From the NCBI RefSeq assembly GCF_023035295.1, contig NZ_CP075076.1:62001-126000 (forward strand): DNA of 64,000 bases, in the 5' to 3' direction. The notes below the pieces were generated by a model that had not been told where the DNA came from, did not search any database, and saw nothing but the letters and a program-made list of their open reading frames with translations. Origin of the DNA: Borrelia coriaceae (lineage in GTDB: Bacteria; Spirochaetota; Spirochaetia; Borreliales; Borreliaceae). This document shows positions 48,864 through 58,472 of this stretch, piece after piece. The position numbers were made by a program, and so were the translations under genes. Within the stretch, counting starts at the first letter, position 1; each line of letters opens with the position of its first letter.

Positions 48864-49358
48864 CTAAACTCCCTTTTCAATACTCTTAGACTTTTTAAGA
48901 GAAGTTTTTTTAGCTTCCCCTTTTATCTCAACTTTAATAACGGCATTAATCCCCTCATAAAGCTTAATAGTCACATCATACATTCCAAAAGTCCTTAATG
49001 TACCATTATGTATATCTATTTTTTTTCTCTCAATCTCAAATCCAAGCTTTAAAAGCTCATCGGCAATATTTAAGCTACTAATACTATGAAATAACTTTCC
49101 AGTATCATTAGACTGCATTACAAACTCTAAATTAACCTTATCAAGCTTTTCTTTAAGTTCAAGAGCCATTCTCTTTCTTGTTTCTTGTCTCTTAAGTATG
49201 GCTCGCTTCTTTTGACTAAAAATATCAACATTATGTTTATCTAAAAAAACAGCAAAACCTTTTGGTAGTAAATAATTCCTTGCAAAACCATCCCTTACAT
49301 CAACAATATCACCTTCTTTACCAAGATTAACAAAATCTTCCTTTAAAATAACTCTCAT
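48864..49358 (-). CDS. rplI: 50S ribosomal protein L9
   Basis: The N-terminal domain is classic L9: [28 protein letters not shown], a conserved Gly-rich loop followed by the long connecting helix (about 40-75). The C-terminal RNA-binding domain follows, and the protein ends with a basic Lys-rich tail, giving 164 residues against about 149 in E. coli. It lies 9 bp after rpsR. Confidence 0.95.
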   Translation of the reverse strand: MRVILKEDFVNLGKEGDIVDVRDGFARNYLLPKGFAVFLDKHNVDIFSQKKRAILKRQETRKRMALELKEKLDKVNLEFVMQSNDTGKLFHSISSLNIADELLKLGFEIERKKIDIHNGTLRTFGMYDVTIKLYEGINAVIKVEIKGEAKKTSLKKSKSIEKGV

Positions 49359-49367
49359 AATCTCTCC

Positions 49368-49661
49368 TTAATACTTCTTCACAAAAGGAAGTAAAGCCAT
49401 ATATCTAGCTTTTTTAATCTCCAATGCAAGATGCCTTTGATGCTTAGCAGAGGTACCTGTAATCCTTCTAGGTAATATTTTCCCTTGTTCTGTAATAAAC
49501 TTTTTAAGGAACTCAAAATCTTTATAATCAGGAACTCTGTCCAGATCACAAAATCTGCATGTTTTTTTCTTAAAAAATCTAAAATTAGTATTTTTTTTAA
49601 AACCATCTTGATGTCCATCAGTTCTTGAATCTCGCTGATGAGAATCCATATCTTTATACAT
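49368..49661 (-). CDS. rpsR: 30S ribosomal protein S18
   Basis: The family core is [62 protein letters not shown]. It keeps one CxxC pair, the zinc-type form seen in some bacterial S18 proteins. A hydrophilic N-terminal extension of about 25 residues precedes the core. Start ATG49661 is nine bases after AGGAG. It binds next to S6 on the platform, and its gene is co-transcribed with rpsF. Confidence 0.96.
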   Translation of the reverse strand: MYKDMDSHQRDSRTDGHQDGFKKNTNFRFFKKKTCRFCDLDRVPDYKDFEFLKKFITEQGKILPRRITGTSAKHQRHLALEIKKARYMALLPFVKKY

Positions 49662-49673
49662 AAATTCAAACTC

Positions 49674-50111
49674 CTAAAAAGGTATATCTTCATCAAAACT
49701 ATCATCAAAACCAATATCCGTAAACGGATCTGGTTTCTTATAACTTTCAAAACCAACATTATTAGTGCCTTGATCATTCAAAGACGACCCAAACATTTGA
49801 ATATCATTTACCCAAACACTGTACTTATTCTTCTTGTCTCCAGTACTTTTATCTTGCCAACTCTCATATCTTAAAGAACCACTAATTACAACTTGCTTTC
49901 CCTTCTTAAGAAAAGAACTAAGACCTTCAGCTCTCTTGGAAAAAATAACACAATCAAAAAACTGGGCATGATCTACCCATTCATCATTTCTTTTCATCCT
50001 TCTGTTATTAGCTAAACCAAATTTAAGAATAGCCATACCTGACTCGGTATAAGTAAGCTCAGAATCCCTAGTAAGCCTACCAGATAACACTAAGGAATTA
50101 ATGTCGGCCAT
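49674..50111 (-). CDS. ssb: Single-stranded DNA-binding protein
   Basis: Essential replication and repair protein. 145 residues: OB fold with SLVLSGRLTRDSELTYT at the start and FFDCVIFSKRAEGLSSFLKKGKQVVISGSLRYESWQDKSTGDKKNKYSVWVNDIQMFG, then a short disordered linker. It ends with the acidic tip DEDIPF that recruits partner proteins. It lies between rpsF and rpsR as in many bacteria. Confidence 0.96.
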   Translation of the reverse strand: MADINSLVLSGRLTRDSELTYTESGMAILKFGLANNRRMKRNDEWVDHAQFFDCVIFSKRAEGLSSFLKKGKQVVISGSLRYESWQDKSTGDKKNKYSVWVNDIQMFGSSLNDQGTNNVGFESYKKPDPFTDIGFDDSFDEDIPF

Positions 50112-50122
50112 CTATAACCTCC

Positions 50123-50542
50123 TCAATCTATTTTTCCATCAGTCTTTACATCGATCTTAACATCAGTATTAGATACTGATGGTTCCTTTTCTTTAATATC
50201 CCTATTATCCCTAAACTCTCTAAAATTTCTTCTCTTAACTTTCTTGACATTAATCTTTTTGTTAAGCTTAACTAAGATCATATACCTTAACAGATTTTTA
50301 ATAAGTTTTAATTGCCCTTCAAGCTCTTTTAAATTATTACTATCCATTTTAAATTCTATGATCTCATACCTACCACGCAACTGCTTCTTAATAGGATACT
50401 CTAATGCCCTCTCACCAAGAGAATTCTCAACAAGATCACTAACATCAAAAGCTGTTAACCGTTTCTTTACCTCTTCTAAAGCAACCTTATATTCAAGTTC
50501 TTCGCTCTTAAACAACAAACATGCTTCATACTTTTTGATCAT
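50123..50542 (-). CDS. rpsF: 30S ribosomal protein S6
   Basis: The first 95 residues are the S6 fold (YEACLLFKSEELEY, ERALEYPIKKQLRGRYEIIEFKM, IKNLLRYMILVKLNKK). A charged tail of about 45 residues follows (RRNFREFRDNRDIKEKEPS...), longer than the usual S6. S6 pairs with S18. The 5' leader carries two mutually exclusive hairpins ending at the ribosome site, so autoregulation by S6/S18 is plausible. Strong promoter at 50629-50657. Confidence 0.95.
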   Translation of the reverse strand: MIKKYEACLLFKSEELEYKVALEEVKKRLTAFDVSDLVENSLGERALEYPIKKQLRGRYEIIEFKMDSNNLKELEGQLKLIKNLLRYMILVKLNKKINVKKVKRRNFREFRDNRDIKEKEPSVSNTDVKIDVKTDGKID

Positions 50543-50547
50543 TCTAA

Positions 50548-50591
50548 CTCCTTATGGTCTTAATCGCACCATAAACCTTTAAAATTTATGG
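50548..50591 (-). promoter_or_regulatory. rpsF 5' leader with two alternative hairpins
   Basis: In RNA sense, segment 1 CCAUAAA (50591-50585), segment 2 UUUAUGGU (50575-50568) and segment 3 ACCAUAA (50558-50552) are mutually complementary. Segments 1-2 form a 7-bp stem with a 9-nt loop, or segments 2-3 a 7-bp stem with a 9-nt loop. The 2-3 stem covers the first two bases of the AAGGAG ribosome site (50553-50548); the 1-2 stem frees it. Confidence 0.6.
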
Positions 50592-50628
50592 CAAAGGTCA
50601 TCTTAATATGATTATATATTACTTGAGT

Positions 50629-50657
50629 AGTATATAAAAATACTTATTTTTTTTCAA
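50629..50657 (-). promoter_or_regulatory. rpsF promoter
   Basis: On the minus strand TTGAAA (50657-50652), 17-bp spacer, TATACT (50634-50629). Start point is expected near 50621, giving a leader of about 79 bases. The -35 and -10 are the same as those of the murI promoter. Confidence 0.72.
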
Positions 50658-50721
50658 TATTGAGTAAAAATCTTTCTAAAAGAAATCTATTTTTACCACA
50701 TCTCAACAAATTAAATATATT

Positions 50722-52416
50722 TTAATTATCACCATCGTCCTTATTAACTTTATAAAGTTTTCCTACAGAACCTTGCTTCTCAAGTTTATCATCTTCCTTC
50801 ATTTCAATATATGCCTGAATTCCATGCTTAACATTATCAGAGACAACAACAACACTGGCCTTCAAAAGTTTTTCAGGAGAATAATTTTCAATCGCCTGTT
50901 TTAAATAAAATACATTTGTGCCATAATCAATTTTAATTGTATTATCAATTGTAACAATATTTAAAGCTCCTGTTTTTTTAAGAATATCTTCAGAGACAAG
51001 CTCAGGACTGAAAACTACAAATCTTAAATTTGTTGAAACAACATCAAACTCTTTAATATTATCAAGACCCCCAAGACCCTGAGATATCAGATGAGCAACC
51101 CCCATCCCTTCAACTTCCCCTTCACTACCAACAAAAAATGGCTCATCAACGCCAAAAATCTGAAAATCAAAATAATTATAAAGCCATTTAAAAGTAAAAT
51201 AATACAAAACAAAAAATGTCAATCCTAATGGTAATAAATAAATCCAATTTGTCTTGGCATGCCCTTGTAATATTCCAAACATAAAGAAATCAAAAAATCC
51301 AGAAGAAAAAGTAACCCCAACTGTAATATCAAATATATTAGCAAGCAACAATGCAAAGCCCGTATAAATAGCATGTATAAAATAAAGCAAAGGTGCTGTA
51401 AAAACAAAAAGAAATTCCAAAGGTTCTGTAATTCCAGTCAAAAAAGCTGCAAAAGCCCCAGAAAATAATAATGATACGATCTTACTCTTATCATTATGAA
51501 TGATTCCTCTATAAACCCCTAATGCTGCACCAGGAAGTCCAAACATAATAGAGAGATAAAATCCACTATTAAACCTAGAAAGGCTTGAAGAAAATTTAGT
51601 AAGATATGGATCTGTCAACTGAGCATAGAATATATTCTGAATACCACCAACAACTTGACCATTAACCACCTCAGTTCCCCCTAAAGAAGTAAAATTAAAA
51701 GGAAAAGTAAGGATAGAATGAAGACCTAAAGGAATGAGCATTCTATTTAAAAACCCATAAAGAAAACTATCGAAATAATTAAACTTAGAAATAAAGGCTC
51801 CAAAAGAAACAATAAATCCATTAAAATTAGGCCAAATTAAAACGAATATTACCCCCAATAAAATACAAAAAGGTAAAATTACTATGGGAACAAACCGAAA
51901 ACCAGAAAGAAAGTTCAAAGGTCCAGGCAACTCAATAAAATAAAATTTATTATGCAAATACCCGACTAAAAGTCCAACTGATAAAGCACCCAAAATGCCT
52001 GTATTTAAAGTTTGAATTCCCATAAAATTTATTTGACCAACAGAAGACATCAAACCAGGCTCAACAAGTTTTGAGAATACATCTAAAAAATAATTTTCAG
52101 TCACATTAAAAATCAAATACCCAACAAGAGCTGAGAGTGCAGCTGGACCTTTTTGAACTCTAGCAACACCAACAGTAATCCCTACAACAAAAATCAATGG
52201 AATATTTGAGATGATCATACTACTTACATTCTTAATAAGTCCTAAAATAACTTTAAAAACAACATTGTCAACATAAAATAAACTAGAAGGATTTAGCAAT
52301 ACAGATCCGATTCCAAGCATCAAACAAAAAATTGTCACAACAGAAAGTGGTAATCTCACTGCATTAGAAAACTTTTGCAAATTAGCAAATCTAAAAACTT
52401 TTAAAAAACTTATCAC
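50722..52416 (-). CDS. malX: PTS permease, glucose/maltose type EIIC-EIIB, IIB cysteine absent
   Basis: The EIIC domain (about 1-410) has about ten membrane helices and the conserved GITEPLEFLFVFTAP, LGLHSILTFPFNFT and FPVVIL-like segments of the glucose superfamily. A C-terminal EIIB-like domain (about 460-540) contains IKEFDVVSTNLRFVV where functional EIIB has LDACxTRLRV; the phosphorylated Cys is replaced by Val, and this domain has no Cys anywhere. Transport would thus need a IIB from another permease. I start at GTG52416, six bases after GGAGAGG, rather than GTG52431. The symbol follows B. burgdorferi usage; the true sugar is not proven. Confidence 0.85.
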   Translation of the reverse strand: MISFLKVFRFANLQKFSNAVRLPLSVVTIFCLMLGIGSVLLNPSSLFYVDNVVFKVILGLIKNVSSMIISNIPLIFVVGITVGVARVQKGPAALSALVGYLIFNVTENYFLDVFSKLVEPGLMSSVGQINFMGIQTLNTGILGALSVGLLVGYLHNKFYFIELPGPLNFLSGFRFVPIVILPFCILLGVIFVLIWPNFNGFIVSFGAFISKFNYFDSFLYGFLNRMLIPLGLHSILTFPFNFTSLGGTEVVNGQVVGGIQNIFYAQLTDPYLTKFSSSLSRFNSGFYLSIMFGLPGAALGVYRGIIHNDKSKIVSLLFSGAFAAFLTGITEPLEFLFVFTAPLLYFIHAIYTGFALLLANIFDITVGVTFSSGFFDFFMFGILQGHAKTNWIYLLPLGLTFFVLYYFTFKWLYNYFDFQIFGVDEPFFVGSEGEVEGMGVAHLISQGLGGLDNIKEFDVVSTNLRFVVFSPELVSEDILKKTGALNIVTIDNTIKIDYGTNVFYLKQAIENYSPEKLLKASVVVVSDNVKHGIQAYIEMKEDDKLEKQGSVGKLYKVNKDDGDN

Positions 52417-52452
52417 ACTAGACCTCTCCACTCAAAAACTTAAGACAATATC

Positions 52453-52458
52453 ATTATA
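52453..52458 (-). promoter_or_regulatory. -10 box of the PTS permease gene
   Basis: TATAAT on the minus strand; start point near 52446, leader about 30 bases. The -35 region at 17 bp is poor (CTAACT type). It is divergent from the hemolysin III promoter in the same 230-bp gap. Confidence 0.45.
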
Positions 52459-52552
52459 TAGCTTTTTTACAAAAAGTTAGGTATTAATAATAAAAAATTA
52501 TGCAAGAACGTCAATTTGGGCTTAAGTTCAATATTAAATTATTTTTAATAAC

Positions 52553-52581
52553 TTGATTTATGTCATTTTTTGCACTAATAT
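52553..52581 (+). promoter_or_regulatory. Promoter of the hemolysin III-like gene
   Basis: TTGATT (52553-52558), 17-bp spacer, TAATAT (52576-52581). Start near 52588; leader about 58 bases, which includes a three-codon minicistron. Confidence 0.5.
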
Positions 52582-52630
52582 ACCTAAAATAAATAAACAC
52601 AAACAAATATTTTCAAAATAAAAAGGACAT

Positions 52631-52642
52631 ATGAAAAAATAA
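52631..52642 (+). CDS. Three-codon leader minicistron (MKK)
   Basis: ATGAAAAAATAA follows AAAAGGA at normal spacing (ribosome site at 52622-52626), so this ATG rather than the real gene's ATG at 52647 is in the best place for initiation. Four bases separate its stop from the next ATG, in a different frame. It may couple translation by reinitiation. Confidence 0.4.
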   Translation: MKK

Positions 52643-52646
52643 GCTT

Positions 52647-53336
52647 ATGCTAAAAAAAAATAAAAAACAAAACTTACACAATACTTTAATACCAGAAAAT
52701 GAATTGTTTAGCTCAATATCTCACCTAGTTGGCATTATCTTATCAATAATAGGAACAACAATTCTTATTACTCTCTCAACTAATTCAAAAAAACATCTCC
52801 ATTCAGTAGTATTTTTCATCTATGGCTTATCAATGACATTACTATATACAATGAGTACCCTTTATCATACTTTCAAAAAGGGAAGTAAAATAAAACAACT
52901 CTTTAGAAAATTTGATCATATATCAATATTCATATTGATAGCAGGGACATACACACCACCATGTCTAATTCTTATGCACAATGTCTATGGAAAAATAATT
53001 CTTATCACGGTTTGGGGATTTGCTATTCTAGGGACTATTTTTAAATCAATATACGCAAACAGTCCTGGGTGGATTAATGGAGCTATATTCATACTTATGG
53101 GATGGACCATTATATTCGGAATTAAACTCATTTATAACATCCTACCTATACAAGGATTTTTATGGTTAACACTTGGAGGCATTATTTATACACTAGGAGG
53201 AATAGTATATGCAATAAGTAAAAAACTTAATCCAATTGCCAATATGAGAATGCACGATTTGTTTCACATTTTAATCCTACTTGCATCTTTTTCTCACTTC
53301 TGGTTCATGTTAAAATACGTACTTCCTATTGATTAA
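52647..53336 (+). CDS. Hemolysin III / progestin-receptor-like membrane protein
   Basis: A 229-residue seven-helix protein of the HlyIII/PAQR superfamily. Signatures: [21 protein letters not shown] with the conserved His, [19 protein letters not shown] and the C-terminal [21 protein letters not shown]. The His/Asp set matches the metal site of PAQR hydrolases. Family members act in membrane homeostasis; hemolysis is a historical label. No ribosome site precedes ATG52647 except the one used by the upstream minicistron. It is isolated between divergent and convergent minus-strand genes. Confidence 0.85.
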   Translation: MLKKNKKQNLHNTLIPENELFSSISHLVGIILSIIGTTILITLSTNSKKHLHSVVFFIYGLSMTLLYTMSTLYHTFKKGSKIKQLFRKFDHISIFILIAGTYTPPCLILMHNVYGKIILITVWGFAILGTIFKSIYANSPGWINGAIFILMGWTIIFGIKLIYNILPIQGFLWLTLGGIIYTLGGIVYAISKKLNPIANMRMHDLFHILILLASFSHFWFMLKYVLPID

Positions 53337-53377
53337 ATTTTAATCACTCCACTGCTTAAACAAGCAACATAAATAAT

Positions 53378-54658
53378 CTAAAAATTTTGTAAATCGTTTA
53401 CAAATCCCAAGATAAAAAGAATTAACATCAATAAAATACCAAAAAGATAAAAATAATAAATAATTATTGCTTTAAATCTCTTTCCACGCAACATCTCAAT
53501 TAAACTAATAAGGATTTGACCTCCATCAAGCATTGGAATTATAACAAAAAATAAATTCATACCAGCAATAAGTAAATTAAAAACAGCAATAGTATTAAAC
53601 CAATATAATATTCCAAAAGAAAAAGAATCAACAAAAATATTAATCATACCAACCGGTCCTGTGATATGTTTAGAATTATTCATAAAATTAGTAAATAACG
53701 CAACAATGGAATAAAGAATCTTACCTAAAATATCTAAGACTTTATTAAGAGAATTTTTTAAAGCAATTCCTAAATTATCTGATTTAACCACTTTCTCTAA
53801 ACCAGGCAATAAATAAATTCCTAAAACCTTATTAATATCTTGAAATACCAATTTGGAAGTTAAAATTTCCCCATTCCTCTCATACTTCATATCCACTATA
53901 TTAGTATCAAGTTTAGCAATAAAATTGTCTAACTCCTTACCATTATTTAAAACTACATCATTAATGCTGATTATCTTATCATTAGGCTTAAGACCTGCAA
54001 CTTCAGCTGAAGAATTTGCTTTCACTTTTGCAACAATAAGATTTATCCAAGGACCAACTTCTCTTAAAAGTTTATCTAAGTTTGTATGTTCTTCAAAACT
54101 AATACTCTTATTGTCTCTTAAAACTGTGAAAATTATTTTAGAATCTTCTAGAGGAACGAATCTCTTTAAATCAGAAAAATATTTTATATCACTATTATTA
54201 ACGCTTAAAATAATATCCCCATCTCTAAATTTACTCGAAGCACTATTATTAATAAGGGTTATTTTACTAGAATAGTCAGAATAAACAATACCTATCATTT
54301 CTATTGCGATAAAAATAATAAAGCCCAAAATTAAATTAAAAAGAGGACCTGCAAAATATATTAATATTCTCTTAAAATGAGAAATACCAAAAATAGAATC
54401 TACATCCGCTTCAAGCTCTTTATTTAATCTAAGTTCATTTTCTAAATGTTCAGCTCCTTTAAGCTTACAATATCCACCTAAAAAAATAGGAGAAAATCTA
54501 TATTCGGTGTCTTTTATTTTAATTTTAAAAATACTAGGCCCTATCCCTATAGAAAAAATTTCAACCTTGACTTTAAAAAGTTTTGCAAAAAGTAAATGAC
54601 CTAACTCATGAATGAATATTATAAAGGTAAAAGCTAAAATACTAAGAACAATATACAT
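53378..54658 (-). CDS. rseP: Site-2 intramembrane zinc protease RseP
   Basis: Cleaves membrane-spanning substrates such as anti-sigma factors and leftover signal peptides. The active site is HELGH at residues 17-21 in FIIFIHELGHLLFAK, with the third zinc ligand in PMLDGGQIL near 380. Two periplasmic PDZ domains lie between (the second around EVAGLKPNDKIISIN). 426 residues and four membrane segments fit the family. Order uppS-cdsA-rseP is common in bacteria. Confidence 0.93.
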   Translation of the reverse strand: MYIVLSILAFTFIIFIHELGHLLFAKLFKVKVEIFSIGIGPSIFKIKIKDTEYRFSPIFLGGYCKLKGAEHLENELRLNKELEADVDSIFGISHFKRILIYFAGPLFNLILGFIIFIAIEMIGIVYSDYSSKITLINNSASSKFRDGDIILSVNNSDIKYFSDLKRFVPLEDSKIIFTVLRDNKSISFEEHTNLDKLLREVGPWINLIVAKVKANSSAEVAGLKPNDKIISINDVVLNNGKELDNFIAKLDTNIVDMKYERNGEILTSKLVFQDINKVLGIYLLPGLEKVVKSDNLGIALKNSLNKVLDILGKILYSIVALFTNFMNNSKHITGPVGMINIFVDSFSFGILYWFNTIAVFNLLIAGMNLFFVIIPMLDGGQILISLIEMLRGKRFKAIIIYYFYLFGILLMLILFILGFVNDLQNF

Positions 54659-54674
54659 TAACTACTCCCAAAAA

Positions 54675-55538
54675 TTATGACAAATATAAATAAAATATAG
54701 GACCTGTCAAAAGATATGAATCAATTGAATCAAGAGCACCACCTCTACCAGGAATAATATTTCCAGAATCTTTAACTCCTGCACTACGCTTAAGTCCAGA
54801 TTCAAATAAATCACCAATAATAGTAAAAAATCCTATTAAAATACCTAAAACCATAGCTTCTCCATAAGTCAAATTTATTAACCCTAAACATACCACAACC
54901 ATTGAAACAATAACAGAAAATAATATACCGCCTAAAAATCCCATTATCGTCTTATTGGGACTAACAATTGTAGGTCTATAACTATTCTTCCCAAAGAAAT
55001 ATCCAAAAAGATAAGCAAACGTATCATTACCACTAACCATAGAAAAAAGTATTAACAAAAGAATAGGTGCTCTTGGCAAAGTAGTAATAACAACAACAAA
55101 TGACATCAAAACACCCGGATATATAAGTATGAAAATTATGGAAGTTGCCTGTGACAAGAAATTAACAATCTCATTCTCTTTAATAAAAAACAAATTAACA
55201 ATCCAGTTACTAAAAACCAAAGTTATAACCAAATAAAATACTATATTTATACCCAAATAAAAAATATTAAAATGTACATATGTCAAAATTGGAGGAGCCA
55301 TTCCTAAAAAGAAAGATAAAGTACTAGATACGGAAGAAGACTTAACCTTAAGCAAATCATTAACTTCCTTTGCAGCAAGTCCACTAAACATAAAAATCAA
55401 AATATTAATTAATAAATAATTATTAAATTCTAAAAAAATTAAAAATAATACCAAAGGAACAAAAAATAAAAATGTACCAAGTCTTGCAAGAAATGCTAAT
55501 TTTTTAGACCTAAGATTAAATAAACTTTTATCTCCCAA
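54675..55538 (-). CDS. cdsA: Phosphatidate cytidylyltransferase
   Basis: Makes CDP-diacylglycerol from phosphatidate and CTP, the entry to phospholipid synthesis. Multi-span membrane enzyme with the C-terminal signature beginning [25 protein letters not shown]; the usual PGHGG and DR positions read PGRGG and DS here, while KD...D..D metal residues are kept. I start at TTG55538 (AGGAAGAG upstream, 287 residues, near the 285 of E. coli) instead of the longer frame starting at 55640, which would overlap uppS by 113 bp. The overlap becomes 11 bp. Confidence 0.9.
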   Translation of the reverse strand: MGDKSLFNLRSKKLAFLARLGTFLFFVPLVLFLIFLEFNNYLLINILIFMFSGLAAKEVNDLLKVKSSSVSSTLSFFLGMAPPILTYVHFNIFYLGINIVFYLVITLVFSNWIVNLFFIKENEIVNFLSQATSIIFILIYPGVLMSFVVVITTLPRAPILLLILFSMVSGNDTFAYLFGYFFGKNSYRPTIVSPNKTIMGFLGGILFSVIVSMVVVCLGLINLTYGEAMVLGILIGFFTIIGDLFESGLKRSAGVKDSGNIIPGRGGALDSIDSYLLTGPIFYLYLS

Positions 55539-56220
55539 AATTTCTCTTCCTATTCTTAAAACACTCCAAGTCCCTACCATAATGAGCAACAGAATACTCT
55601 GGCCATAAGACACTTGAAAAAACAAATTCACAATAAGCAATCCTCCATAAAAGAAAATTACTTACTCTCATATCTCCACCAGTACGAATTAAAAGATCAA
55701 GATCACAAAGTTCCGCATTATCTAAAAATTTAGAAAATACAATCTCGTCTAAATCTTCAAATCGTAAACTACTTTCCAAAATTTTTTTAGTAGCCCTAAC
55801 TATTTCATCTCGACCACCATAATTAATGGCTAAATTCAACACAAGTCCATCAAAATTTTTTGTGAAATTAATAGCCTCAATAATTGAACCTTTGACTTTC
55901 TCACTTAAAGATTCAATATCTCCTGATACTAATATTTTTATATTATTTGTACTATAAAACTTAAACTCAGAACTCAAATAATCGGAAATCAAAAACATCA
56001 AATATTCTATCTCAGACTCTGTCCTATTCCAATTTTCTGTAGAAAAAACATAAAGAGACAAATATTTTATACCTAATTTAAGAGAATGCTTAACTATTTC
56101 CTTGGCTCTCTTTAAACCCTCTTTGTGCCCTTCAAAAAATGATAGACCTCTTTTTAAAGCCCACCTTCTATTTCCATCCATGATGATTCCAACATGCATT
56201 GGAAAGGAATTACTACTCAT
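55528..56220 (-). CDS. uppS: Undecaprenyl diphosphate synthase
   Basis: Cis-prenyltransferase making the lipid carrier for peptidoglycan. Catalytic Asp15 is in MDGNRRWA; later motifs [22 protein letters not shown] and [25 protein letters not shown] are complete. 230 residues. It starts 4 bp after frr and overlaps cdsA. Substrate isoprenoids would come from the mevalonate pathway that begins with the thiolase at 44673. Confidence 0.95.
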   Translation of the reverse strand: MSSNSFPMHVGIIMDGNRRWALKRGLSFFEGHKEGLKRAKEIVKHSLKLGIKYLSLYVFSTENWNRTESEIEYLMFLISDYLSSEFKFYSTNNIKILVSGDIESLSEKVKGSIIEAINFTKNFDGLVLNLAINYGGRDEIVRATKKILESSLRFEDLDEIVFSKFLDNAELCDLDLLIRTGGDMRVSNFLLWRIAYCEFVFSSVLWPEYSVAHYGRDLECFKNRKRNFGR

Positions 56221-56224
56221 AAAT

Positions 56225-56779
56225 TTAAATTTCCATTATTTCTTTTGTTTTTAAATCTAAAATCTCATCTATTTTCTTAATATAAGAATTAGTATCTCTT
56301 TGAATATCATCTAAAATACTTCTCAAATCATCTTCAGTAATCTGAGAATCTTTCTCTTGCTTTTTAGCCTTACTATTTAATTCCTGTCTTACATTTCTAG
56401 CCGCAACTTTATGTTCCTCAGCTATCTTTTTTGCCTGTTTTACTATTTCTTTACGTCGCTCCATAGTTAATACAGGAACCTTAATCCTAAGAACTGCCCC
56501 ATCGCTTGAAGGATTCATAGAAAGATCTGAATTAAGTATAGCTTGCTCTATTTTAGATAACAAACTTTTATCCCAAGGTTGAATTACAATAAGCCTTGCC
56601 TCAGGGATACTAATATTGGCAACTCTAGTTAAGGGAGTTTTTTCCCCATAATAATCAACTAATACTTTATCAAAAAGAGAGCTACTTATTCTACCCGTTC
56701 TTAAAGTTTTATATTCACTCTCAAGAGATAAAAGAACTTTATTCATCTTTTCATCCAATAAAGTCTTATATTCCTCCAT
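56225..56779 (-). CDS. frr: Ribosome recycling factor
   Basis: Splits post-termination ribosomes with EF-G. 184 residues with the family pattern: [46 protein letters not shown] and [28 protein letters not shown]. Start ATG56779 after GGAGG. Position between tsf and uppS is the usual bacterial order. Confidence 0.96.
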   Translation of the reverse strand: MEEYKTLLDEKMNKVLLSLESEYKTLRTGRISSSLFDKVLVDYYGEKTPLTRVANISIPEARLIVIQPWDKSLLSKIEQAILNSDLSMNPSSDGAVLRIKVPVLTMERRKEIVKQAKKIAEEHKVAARNVRQELNSKAKKQEKDSQITEDDLRSILDDIQRDTNSYIKKIDEILDLKTKEIMEI

Positions 56780-56816
56780 TCAAGCCTCCTTAAAAATTAA
56801 AAGGATCATAAATTTA

Positions 56817-57653
56817 TCAACCAACACTTAAATATCTAAAATCTATTATTTCGATTTTGGTTAAAATTGATTGGGACACTGCCTCAATCTTTTCTTTAAC
56901 AGTAAATTTATCATCCTTTACAAATCCTTGCTCCAAAAGAGCAATCTCTCCTAAATGCTTTTTAAGTTTTCCAGATACTATTCCTTTAATTACATTTTCA
57001 GGCTTTCCACTAGCTTCCAGCTGCTTTATAAACACTTCTTCTTGCTCTTTAAGATAATTAGGACAAACATCACCAACACTTAAATAAATCGGAGCAAAAG
57101 CTGCTACATGTAAAGCCAAATCCATTGCAAAATTATTTAAGCTCTCATCTTCTATCTTTGAAACATCATCTACCCTTAACTTAATAAATACACCTATCTT
57201 GGATTGCTCTCCATGAAGATAAGTTTTTACAATTTCATTAGATGCAACATTTGAAATATAAATCTTATTTACATGAATATTTTCTTTGATTGTAGCTGCT
57301 AAATTTTTAATCTCAAGTTCTTGTTGCTCATCTAAAGAATCTTTGCCACCTTCAACCAATTGTTTTACCAAACAATTACCAAAAGTTACAAAATCACTAT
57401 TCATAGCAACAAAATCTGTTTCACATGAAATAAGCAAAAGACCTACTCTCTCTTTATTTACATAAGAGAATACTCGCCCTTCCTTAGCATCCCTACCACT
57501 TCTCTTATCAGCAGATGCAATACCCATTTCCCTAAGTTTTTTTTTAGCTAATTCAAAATCACCACCAACAGCATCTAATGCCTTCTTACAATCACCAAAT
57601 CCAGCTCCAGTGGCATCTCTGAGCTTTTTAACTTCTTGAGGACTAATACTCAT
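56817..57653 (-). CDS. tsf: Elongation factor Ts
   Basis: Nucleotide exchange factor for EF-Tu. Starts [40 protein letters not shown], the UBA-like N-domain plus the family signature [16 protein letters not shown]; the second signature is [22 protein letters not shown]. ATG57653 has AAGGAGAG upstream and clears the rpsB stop by 10 bp; the longer frame start at 57692 would overlap it. About 278 residues. Confidence 0.96.
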   Translation of the reverse strand: MSISPQEVKKLRDATGAGFGDCKKALDAVGGDFELAKKKLREMGIASADKRSGRDAKEGRVFSYVNKERVGLLLISCETDFVAMNSDFVTFGNCLVKQLVEGGKDSLDEQQELEIKNLAATIKENIHVNKIYISNVASNEIVKTYLHGEQSKIGVFIKLRVDDVSKIEDESLNNFAMDLALHVAAFAPIYLSVGDVCPNYLKEQEEVFIKQLEASGKPENVIKGIVSGKLKKHLGEIALLEQGFVKDDKFTVKEKIEAVSQSILTKIEIIDFRYLSVG

Positions 57654-57663
57654 ATCACTCTCC

Positions 57664-58437
57664 TTATACATCCTTATAATTCTTTTTTTCATTCTTTACT
57701 TCAATTTCACTCATTAAGTCTTCTTCATTCAAATTTTCAACAATTTGAATTCCAACCTCTTTATCACTCTCCAAGATAGCATCAGATATTATCTTAGTAA
57801 ATAAAGCAACAGAACGAATTGCATCATCATTTCCAGGAATTGGACAATCAATTACATCTGGATTACAATTTGTATCAACAACTGAAATAATAGGAATACC
57901 AAGCTTTCTAGCCTCATTAATCACTATTTGCTCTCTTTTAGGATCAATAATGAAAACAGCACCAGGAAGCTCCTCCATATCTTTAACTCCCGTCAAATTT
58001 TTAGCTAATTTCAACTTTTCACGATTAAGCTGAGAAACTTCCTTTTTACTAATCATCTCAAAAGTTCCATCAACTTCCATTTTTTCTAATTTTTTTAATT
58101 TCTGAACTGATTTTTTAATAGTATCAAAATTTGAAAGCATTCCACCAAGCCATCTATTGTTAACATAAGGCATATCACTTCTTCGGGCTTCTTGTTCAAT
58201 TATTTCGCTTGCTTGCTTTTTAGTACCAACAAATAAGACCTTTTTACCACTCTTTATAACACTTTGAACAAGTTCGTAAGAATCTTTAATACCTTGCAAA
58301 GTTTTTTGCAAGTCTAATATATGTATTTCATTTCTCTCTGAAAAGATAAACCTTTTCATCCTTGGATCAAGTCTTTTTACCTGATGTCCAAAATGAACCC
58401 CAGCCTCTAAAAGACTTTTCATAGTAATAACTGCCAA
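57664..58437 (-). CDS. rpsB: 30S ribosomal protein S2
   Basis: 257 residues with S2 signatures [59 protein letters not shown] and [19 protein letters not shown]. The start is TTG58437, six bases after GGAGG; ATG58422 is possible but lacks a site. First of rpsB-tsf-frr-uppS-cdsA-rseP, 35 bp after maf. Confidence 0.96.
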   Translation of the reverse strand: MAVITMKSLLEAGVHFGHQVKRLDPRMKRFIFSERNEIHILDLQKTLQGIKDSYELVQSVIKSGKKVLFVGTKKQASEIIEQEARRSDMPYVNNRWLGGMLSNFDTIKKSVQKLKKLEKMEVDGTFEMISKKEVSQLNREKLKLAKNLTGVKDMEELPGAVFIIDPKREQIVINEARKLGIPIISVVDTNCNPDVIDCPIPGNDDAIRSVALFTKIISDAILESDKEVGIQIVENLNEEDLMSEIEVKNEKKNYKDV

Positions 58438-58472
58438 AATAACCTCCTAAATCCCTCTCTTTTACTCACTAC

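Noticed and set aside
50548..50591. Calling the rpsF leader the known S6:S18 RNA motif
   Set aside because: The characteristic CCG loop/bulge element is not evident, so only a candidate regulatory hairpin is claimed.
50635..50700. Hairpin near TTTCTTTTAGAAA as a PTS-gene terminator
   Set aside because: The stem is only five A/T-rich pairs with mismatches beyond, so it is not supported.
55539..55640. Longer cdsA start at 55640
   Set aside because: It would overlap uppS by 113 bp; TTG55538 has a ribosome site and gives the normal family length.
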